Shown here one piece after another: positions 15,204 through 22,078 of a stretch of DNA of 64,000 nucleotides. The stretch lies in assembly GCA_937958045.1 (NCBI GenBank), contig CALFXL010000071.1, forward strand, positions 62,001-126,000. Reading direction: 5' to 3'. Below the pieces are notes generated by a model that did no database searches, was not told where the DNA came from, and worked only from the letters and a program-made list of their open reading frames with translations. The stretch is from an uncultured Opitutaceae bacterium. Its GTDB lineage: Bacteria; Verrucomicrobiota; Verrucomicrobiia; Opitutales; Opitutaceae. Both the position numbers and the translations under genes were made by a program. How positions within the stretch are numbered: the first letter of the stretch is position 1; each line of letters starts with the position of its first letter.

Positions 15204-15684
15204 TTTGTAGTTGGTGCTTAGTAGTTGGTCCGATCACTCACTATGTCCGCCAAGCGACTTCAGGTACGCGTTCAACGCCGGGAGCAATTCTTCGAGCAAC
15301 GGCTGCAATCGTCTCTTCTGCTCGCGATTCACCAGCTTTCTCTTGTCCGCCCGTCGAAGAAAGTGCCGCACCTCATACAGAGATCCGCGCGCAACTCGTA
15401 CGAACCGTTGATGATCGACCGGGGACGCACGTCCATAGCCCTCCGCGATATTGGCACCAACACTGTCCGCCGCTCGCACCAGCTGTTTGCTGACCGCATC
15501 ACGCGCAAACCGGTCCCATGCGGCAGTCATCTCCCAGCAGAGATCAGCCAGATCTTCGGCCATGCGATAAACCCGCAGCCCCTCCAGAGCAAACTTCTCC
15601 ATAGCGCCAATTGAGCGACCGCCCGCACGACGTGCAAGCCCACGCCTGCGTCCGCCCAACTACCAATTACCAACTACAAACTAC
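15200..15684. mobile_element. Heptamer-arm element, copy E, carrying a four-helix-bundle gene
   Basis: The left arm 15200-15228 is GTAATTT, GTAGTTG, GTGCTTA, GTAGTTG plus G. The right arm 15656-15684, on the other strand, is GTAGTTT, GTAGTTG, GTAATTG, GTAGTTG plus G. With three outer bases (GCG) on each side the arms form a 34-base terminal inverted repeat with 29 matches (15197-15230 and 15654-15687). Almost the whole interior is one gene on the minus strand, ending 6 bases from the left arm. Next to the right arm is CCACGCCTGCGTCCGCCC (15640-15657), also found in copy G and, slightly changed, in copy F. I infer a mobile or formerly mobile element; mobility is not shown. Confidence 0.6.
15234..15602 (-). 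CDS. Four-helix bundle protein (23S rRNA intervening-sequence family)
   Basis: A 122-residue helical protein of the S23/IVS family. From the ATG at 15602 it begins MEKFALEGLRVYRMAEDLAD. The family core is RAADSVGANIAEGYGR, followed by FVRVARGSLYEVRHFLRRAD. Relatives are encoded inside intervening sequences of 23S rRNA genes and as accessory genes of some mobile elements; they are helical and basic and their activity is unclear. Here the gene sits inside inverted heptamer arms, opposite in direction to the flanking operon. An upstream ATG at 15659 would lie inside the right arm and is not favoured. Confidence 0.85.
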   Translation of the reverse strand: MEKFALEGLRVYRMAEDLADLCWEMTAAWDRFARDAVSKQLVRAADSVGANIAEGYGRASPVDHQRFVRVARGSLYEVRHFLRRADKRKLVNREQKRRLQPLLEELLPALNAYLKSLGGHSE

Positions 15685-15692
15685 CGCCTTTC

Positions 15693-18600
15693 ATGTTCTC
15701 AAAGGTTTTGATCGCCAACCGCGCCACCATCGCTTGCCGCATCGAGCGAACGCTCCGGCGCATGAACATTAAGTCCGTCGCCGTTTATTCCGAAGCCGAC
15801 TCCGGTTCACTCCACGTCGATCAGGCCGACGAAGCTGTTCTCATCGGTCCGCCGCCTGCCGCGCAGAGTTATCTCGTCGCCGAAAAAATACTCGAAGTCG
15901 CCAGGCAAACCGGCGCGCAAGCCATCCACCCCGGTTACGGTTTCCTCTCCGAAAACGCCGCCTTCGCCGAAGCCTGCGCCGCCGCCGGCATCGTGTTCAT
16001 CGGACCCAAGCCCGAGCAGATGCGCCGCTTCGGTCTCAAACACACCGCGCGCGAAATCGCCCAAGCGCAAAACGTCCCGCTCCTTCCCGGCACCGGCTTG
16101 CTCTCATCCGCCGACGAAGCTCTCCGCGAAGCCACGCGTATCGGCTTTCCCGTCATGCTCAAAAGCACCGCCGGCGGTGGCGGCATCGGCATGTCGCTCA
16201 TCTGGAAACCCGAAGATCTCGCCGCCGCGTTCGCCACCGTCGACCGTCTCAGCCGCAGCAATTTCAAAGACTCCGGCATCTATCTCGAAAAATACGTCGA
16301 GCGCGCGCGTCACATCGAGGTCCAGATCTTCGGCGACGGCAAAGGCCACGTCGTCGCGCTCGGCGAACGCGAATGCTCCATCCAGCGTCGCAATCAAAAG
16401 ATCATCGAGGAAACCCCCGCGCCCAATCTTCCCGAAGACACGCGCTCGCGACTCCTCGATTGCGCCGAGCGACTCGGCCGCGCCGTCGGCTACGAATCCG
16501 CCGGCACTGTCGAGTTCGTCTATGACGACGCGACGAACGAATTCTATTTCCTCGAAGTAAACACGCGCCTCCAGGTCGAACACGGCGTCACCGAAGAGGT
16601 CACCGGCATCGATCTCGTCGAATGGATGATCAAACAAGCCGCCGGCGAACTCGACCTCTCGCACTTCAAGCGCGCGGCCTCCGGCGCTTCGATCCAGGTC
16701 CGTCTCTACTCCGAAGATCCGGGCAAAAATTTTCAGCCCTCCACCGGCACGCTCACCAAGATGACGTTTCCGCGCGACGCTCGCATCGAGACATGGATCG
16801 CGCGCGGCAGCGAAATCAGTCCGTTCTACGATCCTATGATCGCCAAGATCATCGTGCGCGGTGCCGATCGCGCCGAAGCGCTCACGCGCCTCCAGCAAGC
16901 GCTCGCCGACACCCACGTTTCCGGCCTTGAAACCAATCTCCTCTATCTCCGCCAGATCGCCGCATCGGAAGGTTTTCGTATTGGAAAAGTCACTACACGG
17001 TTTCTCGAAAAACTTCCCTACGTAGCACCCACGATCTCCGTTCTCGACGGCGGCACTCAAACCACCGTCCAGGATTATCCCGGCCGCCTCGGTCACTGGG
17101 ATGTCGGCGTGCCGCCCTCGGGTCCGATGGACGCCCTCGCGTTTCGCCTCGGCAATCGCCTTCTCGGCAATCCGCCTTCCGCCGCCGGTCTCGAAATCAC
17201 GCTCACGGGTCCGACGCTCGTCTTCAACACCGACGCCGTCATCGCGCTCACCGGCGCCACCACCAACGCCACGCTCGACGACCAACCGCTCGCGTTCTGG
17301 CAAACCCACGCCGTCAAACGCGGCCAGACGCTTCGCGTGGGCACCGCCTCCGGCGCCGGCATGCGCGCATACCTCACGGTCGCCGGCGGCTTCGACATCC
17401 CCGACTACCTCGGCAGCAAATCCACCTTCACCCTCGGCCAATTCGGCGGCCACGCCGGCCGCGCCCTCCGCGCCGGCGATGTGCTCAGAATAAACGAAGC
17501 GGTAGTTGGTAGTTCGTATTTGGTAAGTGGTGAAAACACTTCGCACGCGCCTGCGTCCGCGCCAATTACTAACTACCAACTACCAACTACTCCTTCGCAT
17601 CCTTCACCTCTTCGCGAGACTCTCCCGACCGCGCTCATCCCCACCTACACCCGCGACTGGGAAATCAAAGTCCTCTACGGCCCGCACGGCGCGCCCGACT
17701 TCTTCCAACCGGACGACATCGCGGATCTCTTTTCGTCCACCTACGAAGTCCACTTCAATTCCGCCCGCACCGGCGTCCGCCTCATCGGCCCCAAACCGCG
17801 CTGGGCGCGCAAAGACGGCGGCGAGGCCGGCCTGCATCCGTCCAACATCCACGACAACGCCTACGCGATCGGCACCATCGATTTCACTGGCGACATGCCG
17901 ATCATCCTCGGCCCCGACGGACCGAGCCTCGGCGGTTTCGTTTGCCCGGCCACGATCATCGCCGCCGACCTCTGGAAAATCGGCCAGCTCAAACCCGGCG
18001 ACAAGGTCCGGTTCCGGCCGGTCGACGCATCCATCGCGCGCCAGTTGGAAAGTATTCAAGAAGCGTCCATCGAAACGCTCACACCCATCGCGGCCAGAGT
18101 AGTTGGTAGTTTGGATTTAGTGGTTGGTGAAAAACCTTCGCAGCCTTCTCCTCTTCGCAAGACCACGCCTGCGTCCGCCCCAGCTACCAATTACCAACTA
18201 CCAACGACTCCTCCGCCAGTCCCGCCACCCCCCGCAGACCTCGGCTCTCCCATCCTCCACACCATCCCCGCCCGCGCTTCCACTCCCGCGGTCACCTACC
18301 GTCGCTCCGGCGACAAGTATTTACTCGTTGAATACGGTCCGCTTGTCCTCGATCTCAATCTCCGCTTCCGCGTCCACGCGCTCATGCAGTGGCTTGCGGA
18401 AAACCACACGCCCGGCCTCCTCGATCTCACGCCCGGCATTCGCTCGCTCCAAATCCATTACGAGAGTCGCATTCTTCCTATCGAGCGTTTGCTCGAGACA
18501 TTGATCGAAGCGGAAAAACACCTCCCCGGCGTCGAAGACATGGAGGTTCCCACGCGCATCGTGCATCTGCCGCTTTCGTGGGAAGACGAATCCACGTTGC

Positions 18601-19511
18601 TCGCCATCCGCAAATACATGCAGACCGTCCGCAAGGACGCGCCTTGGTGCCCGAGTAACATCGAGTTCATCCGCCGTATCAACGGCCTCGAATCGATCGA
18701 CGACGTGAAACGCATCGCCTTCGACGCGTCCTATCTCGTCCTCGGCCTCGGCGATGTTTATCTCGGTGCACCCGTCGCCACGCCGGTCGATCCACGTCAC
18801 CGCCTCGTCACCACAAAATACAATCCCGCGCGCACCTGGACTCCCGAAAACGCCGTCGGTATCGGCGGCGCGTATCTCTGCGTCTACGGCATGGAAGGCC
18901 CCGGCGGTTATCAATTCATCGGCCGCACCGTACAGATGTGGAATCGCTGGCGCCAGACCACGGACTTCAAAGACGGCAAGCCCTGGCTTCTCCGCTTCTT
19001 CGACCAAATTCGTTTCTACGAATGCAGTCCGAAAGAGCTCCTGAAATTCCGCGAAGATTTCCCGCTCGGCCGCTTCAAACTGCGCATCGAGGAAGAAACA
19101 TTCCGTCTGCGAGACTACCAAAAATTTCTCGCCGACAACGCCGCTTCGATCGCCGCATTCAAGGCCAGGCAACAACAGTCCTTCGAGGAAGAACGCCATC
19201 GTTGGGAAGTTTCCGGCCAGCTCAATTTCTCCGCCGAAAACGAATCCGCCGCCTCCAGCGCGACGGATGCCGCCGCGATCCCCGAAGGTTGCAAAGCCAT
19301 CACCGCACAGGTTCCGGGCAATGTCTGGAAAATCACCACCGCCGTCGGCGACACGATCACGCGCGATCAGCCGATCGTCATTCTCGAATCGATGAAGATG
19401 GAAATCTCCGTCCTCAGCACCGAGCCCGGCGAGATCGTCGAAATCCGCTGCGCCGAAGGAAAACCCGTCAACGCCGGCGACATCATCGCGATCCTTCGGC
19501 CGCAAAGCTGA
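15693..19511 (+). CDS. Urea/guanidine carboxylase, biotin-dependent
   Basis: A 1272-residue single-chain biotin carboxylase that carboxylates urea or guanidine with ATP and bicarbonate. Domains in order: biotin carboxylase/ATP-grasp (1-450, with IHPGYGFLSENAAFAEAC and EVNTRLQVEHGVTEEVTG), carboxyltransferase half AHS2 (about 450-790, TVQDYPGRLGHWDVGVPPSG and NSARTGVRLIGPKP), half AHS1 (about 855-1190, YLLVEYGPLVLDLNLRFRVH) and a biotinyl domain with Lys1235 in ESMKM. It is about 70 residues longer than typical because two repeat elements lie in frame at linkers (residues about 604-650 and 803-845). Substrate preference between urea and guanidine cannot be read here, but the adjacent deiminase genes favour guanidine. 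Confidence 0.93.
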   Translation: MFSKVLIANRATIACRIERTLRRMNIKSVAVYSEADSGSLHVDQADEAVLIGPPPAAQSYLVAEKILEVARQTGAQAIHPGYGFLSENAAFAEACAAAGIVFIGPKPEQMRRFGLKHTAREIAQAQNVPLLPGTGLLSSADEALREATRIGFPVMLKSTAGGGGIGMSLIWKPEDLAAAFATVDRLSRSNFKDSGIYLEKYVERARHIEVQIFGDGKGHVVALGERECSIQRRNQKIIEETPAPNLPEDTRSRLLDCAERLGRAVGYESAGTVEFVYDDATNEFYFLEVNTRLQVEHGVTEEVTGIDLVEWMIKQAAGELDLSHFKRAASGASIQVRLYSEDPGKNFQPSTGTLTKMTFPRDARIETWIARGSEISPFYDPMIAKIIVRGADRAEALTRLQQALADTHVSGLETNLLYLRQIAASEGFRIGKVTTRFLEKLPYVAPTISVLDGGTQTTVQDYPGRLGHWDVGVPPSGPMDALAFRLGNRLLGNPPSAAGLEITLTGPTLVFNTDAVIALTGATTNATLDDQPLAFWQTHAVKRGQTLRVGTASGAGMRAYLTVAGGFDIPDYLGSKSTFTLGQFGGHAGRALRAGDVLRINEAVVGSSYLVSGENTSHAPASAPITNYQLPTTPSHPSPLRETLPTALIPTYTRDWEIKVLYGPHGAPDFFQPDDIADLFSSTYEVHFNSARTGVRLIGPKPRWARKDGGEAGLHPSNIHDNAYAIGTIDFTGDMPIILGPDGPSLGGFVCPATIIAADLWKIGQLKPGDKVRFRPVDASIARQLESIQEASIETLTPIAARVVGSLDLVVGEKPSQPSPLRKTTPASAPATNYQLPTTPPPVPPPPADLGSPILHTIPARASTPAVTYRRSGDKYLLVEYGPLVLDLNLRFRVHALMQWLAENHTPGLLDLTPGIRSLQIHYESRILPIERLLETLIEAEKHLPGVEDMEVPTRIVHLPLSWEDESTLLAIRKYMQTVRKDAPWCPSNIEFIRRINGLESIDDVKRIAFDASYLVLGLGDVYLGAPVATPVDPRHRLVTTKYNPARTWTPENAVGIGGAYLCVYGMEGPGGYQFIGRTVQMWNRWRQTTDFKDGKPWLLRFFDQIRFYECSPKELLKFREDFPLGRFKLRIEEETFRLRDYQKFLADNAASIAAFKARQQQSFEEERHRWEVSGQLNFSAENESAASSATDAAAIPEGCKAITAQVPGNVWKITTAVGDTITRDQPIVILESMKMEISVLSTEPGEIVEIRCAEGKPVNAGDIIAILRPQS
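17502..17625. repeat. Heptamer-arm element, copy F, in frame within the carboxylase gene
   Basis: The left arm 17502-17530 is GTAGTTG, GTAGTTC, GTATTTG, GTAAGTG plus G. The right arm 17562-17590, on the other strand, is GTAGTTG, GTAGTTG, GTAGTTA, GTAATTG plus G (25 of 29 positions match). The 31-base interior ends in CACGCGCCTGCGTCCGCG. Outside the right arm is CCTTCGCATCCTTCACCTC. The left arm starts exactly at a codon boundary (codon 604) and encodes VVGSSYLVSGE, then PASAPITNYQLPTTP. Confidence 0.8.
18099..18208. repeat. Heptamer-arm element, copy G, in frame within the carboxylase gene
   Basis: The left arm 18099-18127 is GTAGTTG, GTAGTTT, GGATTTA, GTGGTTG plus G. The right arm 18180-18208, on the other strand, is GTCGTTG, GTAGTTG, GTAATTG, GTAGCTG plus G (22 of 29 match). 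The interior holds CCTTCGCAGCCTTCTCCTC and CCACGCCTGCGTCCGCCC, the latter identical to copy E. It also starts at a codon boundary (codon 803) and is read in the same phase as copy F, encoding VVGSLDLVVGE and PASAPATNYQLPTTP. Confidence 0.8.
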
Positions 19512-19583
19512 CGCGCCACCTCGATCCTTTTCACTCGCGCTCGTCACCCAAGCATAACGGAATCTCGGGCAAACTCTCGCCGC

Positions 19584-20705
19584 ATGCGCATCCGTTTTCC
19601 CTTCCTCTCCGCACTCTCCTTGTTCGCGCTCGCATCGCTCGGTCACGCGTCGCCCGCCGCTAACGACGCACCTGCCGCGCGCAGCGTGATTCCTTTTCCC
19701 GCAGCCAAACCGCGTCTCGTGAAGAGCGCCGTCATGCAGCAGATCTACGACGAGGTGAAAACGCCGCATAAATTCGGCGTGGTGCTTCAGGCCGGCGAAA
19801 ACGAGGTGCTCGATTGCCCCAACGTCTTCCGACACGACGGACGCTGGTACATGATGTTCGTGTCCAACAAGGACAATATAGGCTACGAAACGCACCTCGC
19901 CGTGAGCGACGATCTGCTGCGGTGGACGCGCCTCGGCAAAATCCTCAGCTTCTCGAAACAAGGCTGGGACGCCTGGCAGGGCGACGGCGGCATCGCGCTC
20001 TACGATACGCGGTGGGACGGCACTCACGAGCTCACCACGCACGACGGCAAATACTGGCTCTCCTACATCGGCGGCGCGCAACAAGGCTACGAACCCGATC
20101 CGCTCGCCATCGGTCTCGCGCACACCGACGATCCTTCTGTAGTTAAAGAGTGGATACGCATCCCGGAGAATCCTATTCTCTCCACCGAACAGCCCGACGT
20201 CCGCGACTTTGAACGCGCCACACTCTATAAGAGCGCGATCATCCGCGACGAACAACGCACGCTCGGCGCGCCGTTCGTGATGTTCTACAACGGCAAATCC
20301 CCGCTGCGTGGCATCGAGACCATCGGCATCGCCGTCTCCGACGACATGCGCAATTGGCGGCGCTTCGGCCACGGCCCCGTCATCGCCAACATCGGCGGCT
20401 CCGCGTGGGCCATCAGCGGCGATCCACAAATCACCAAGATCGGCGACGCGTGGGTCATGTTCTATTTCGGCGCGTTCTATAAGCCAAAGGCCTTCGACAC
20501 GTTCGCCGCTTCCTACGACCTCGTGCACTGGACCAAGTGGGACGGCCCGCATCTCGTCGAGCCCAGCGAACCTTATGACAAAGATTTCGCGCACAAGCCG
20601 TGGGTCCTCAAACACGAGGGCATTGTTTATCACTTTTACTGCGCCGTCGGCGACAAAGGTCGCGTCATCGCCCTCGCCACGTCGAAGGACCTAAAAGCGA
20701 AATAA
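19584..20705 (+). CDS. Secreted five-bladed beta-propeller glycosidase-like protein (GH43/GH130-type fold)
   Basis: A 373-residue protein with a signal peptide (MRIRFPFLSALSLFALASLG, cleaved after HAS). The mature part has the repeated blade pattern of glycoside-hydrolase propellers: DCPNVFRHDGRWYMMFVSNK, LAVSDDLLRWTRLGKIL, a YKSAIIRDEQ strand with MFYNGKSP, IGIAVSDDMRNWRRFG, and HKPWVLKHEGIVYHFYCAV. Acidic residues expected for catalysis lie in these strands, but I cannot assign them to a family with certainty. It probably acts outside the cytoplasm on a glycan. It lies 14 bases before the next propeller gene, so the two are likely co-transcribed. Confidence 0.8.
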   Translation: MRIRFPFLSALSLFALASLGHASPAANDAPAARSVIPFPAAKPRLVKSAVMQQIYDEVKTPHKFGVVLQAGENEVLDCPNVFRHDGRWYMMFVSNKDNIGYETHLAVSDDLLRWTRLGKILSFSKQGWDAWQGDGGIALYDTRWDGTHELTTHDGKYWLSYIGGAQQGYEPDPLAIGLAHTDDPSVVKEWIRIPENPILSTEQPDVRDFERATLYKSAIIRDEQRTLGAPFVMFYNGKSPLRGIETIGIAVSDDMRNWRRFGHGPVIANIGGSAWAISGDPQITKIGDAWVMFYFGAFYKPKAFDTFAASYDLVHWTKWDGPHLVEPSEPYDKDFAHKPWVLKHEGIVYHFYCAVGDKGRVIALATSKDLKAK

Positions 20706-20718
20706 CCCGCGCCACCCC

Positions 20719-22017
20719 ATGCGCCTTCTCGCCGCCTGCTTCAGTTTATTTCTGACATCCGCATTGGCCGCGCCGCCGCAGCTGTCACGGATTTCCGACA
20801 ACGCGTTCAGCGGCAGCTCGATCAACGTCGTCGCCAACATTCGCCAATCCGTCTGCACGCACGACGATCGCCAGTTCGCCGCTTACTACGACGCCGATGG
20901 CTACATGGTCCTCGCTGCGCGTAGTTTAAAACCGAATACAAACAACGCTTGGGAAATCGTGCGCACGCCCCATCGCGGCAATGTCGCGGACGCGCACAAC
21001 TCGATCAGCCTGATCGTCGATGGCGCCGGCTTTCTTCACGTCTCGTGGGATCACCACGGCAATCCTCTCAACTACGCCCGCTCCGTCGCTCCCGGATCGC
21101 TCGAACTCGGCCCTAAAATTTCCATGACCGGCGAGCGCGAGTCGCGCGTCACCTACCCGCAGTTTTTCGCGCATCCGTCCGGCGATCTTCTCTTTCTCTA
21201 TCGCGACGGTCGTTCCGGACAGGGCTCACTCGTGCTCAATCGCTACGATGTCGCCACCCAAACGTGGCGCACCGTGCAGCCCAACCTCATCGACGGCGAA
21301 GCCAAACGAAGCCCTTACTGGGCGATGACCGTCGACGCGCGCGGCTCGCTTCATCTCGCGTGGAATTGGCGCGAATCCCCCGACGTCGCCACCAACCAGG
21401 ACCTCGCCTACGCGCGCTCGGACGATGTAGGGGAAACGTGGATACAAATCGACGGAACGCCTCAGGCGCTGCCCATCACCGCCGCCAACGGCGGCTACGC
21501 CGCGCGCATCCCGCAAAACTCCAACCTGATGAACCCGCCGTTCATCACGACCGATGCCCGGCAGCGTCCTTATCTCTTGAGCTACTGGTCGCCTGCGAGT
21601 GGCTACCCGCCGCAGTTTCAAATCGTTCATCACGACGGCAAGGCTTGGCGCCAAATTTTGGGACCAACACCGCGCAACACCTTCACGCTCGCCGGCGGCG
21701 GCACCAAGCGTCCGCCGATTTCACGCGGGCTGCTTCTCGTCAGCGATGAGCGGCTGCATCTCGTTTATCGCGACGATTCACGCGACAGCCGCATCGTATT
21801 AGCCACGCGCTCGCTCAACAACGCCTCCACTTGGTCCGAAGATCTGATCACCGAAAATTCCGTCGGCGCGTGGGAACCGTCGTACGACTCCGGCGCATGG
21901 CAGAAGCATCGCCAGCTCCACATGCTCGTGCAGCACGCCGAGCAACGCGACGGCAACGATCGCTCCGCCGCGCAAACCCCGCCGGCTGACATTTCCGTCC
22001 TTACTTGGACGCCATGA
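20719..22017 (+). CDS. Secreted BNR-4 family beta-propeller protein (putative polysaccharide lyase)
   Basis: A 432-residue protein with signal peptide MRLLAACFSLFLTSALAA. It is a BNR_4-type (PF15892-like) seven-bladed propeller: HDDRQFAAYYDADGYMVLAA, DAHNSISLIVDGAGFLHVSW, SRVTYPQFFAHPSGDLLFLY, YWAMTVDARGSLHLAWNWRE and a conserved PPFITTDARQRPYLLSYW. Some members of this fold are ulvan or rhamnose-glucuronate lyases. The pairing with the preceding glycosidase-like gene suggests use of a plant or algal polysaccharide; the exact activity is unknown. The pair separates the carboxylase and allophanate hydrolase genes. Confidence 0.8.
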   Translation: MRLLAACFSLFLTSALAAPPQLSRISDNAFSGSSINVVANIRQSVCTHDDRQFAAYYDADGYMVLAARSLKPNTNNAWEIVRTPHRGNVADAHNSISLIVDGAGFLHVSWDHHGNPLNYARSVAPGSLELGPKISMTGERESRVTYPQFFAHPSGDLLFLYRDGRSGQGSLVLNRYDVATQTWRTVQPNLIDGEAKRSPYWAMTVDARGSLHLAWNWRESPDVATNQDLAYARSDDVGETWIQIDGTPQALPITAANGGYAARIPQNSNLMNPPFITTDARQRPYLLSYWSPASGYPPQFQIVHHDGKAWRQILGPTPRNTFTLAGGGTKRPPISRGLLLVSDERLHLVYRDDSRDSRIVLATRSLNNASTWSEDLITENSVGAWEPSYDSGAWQKHRQLHMLVQHAEQRDGNDRSAAQTPPADISVLTWTP

Positions 22018-22078
22018 TTCGTCACCGCTCCGCCTCCTCCTCCGTCCGCCCGGCACGCATCCGGCTTAATTCGCCCAC

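Noticed and set aside
17502..18208. Treating the carboxylase gene as a pseudogene because of the inserted repeats
   Set aside because: The frame is continuous for 1272 codons, all domains and the biotin lysine are present, and the inserts fall at linkers.
18321..20633. A long open frame on the minus strand across the carboxylase end and propeller gene (about 770 codons)
   Set aside because: It lies antisense to two well-supported genes, has a composition rich in Gly, Arg, Ala and Glu typical of high-GC shadow frames, and has no domain match.
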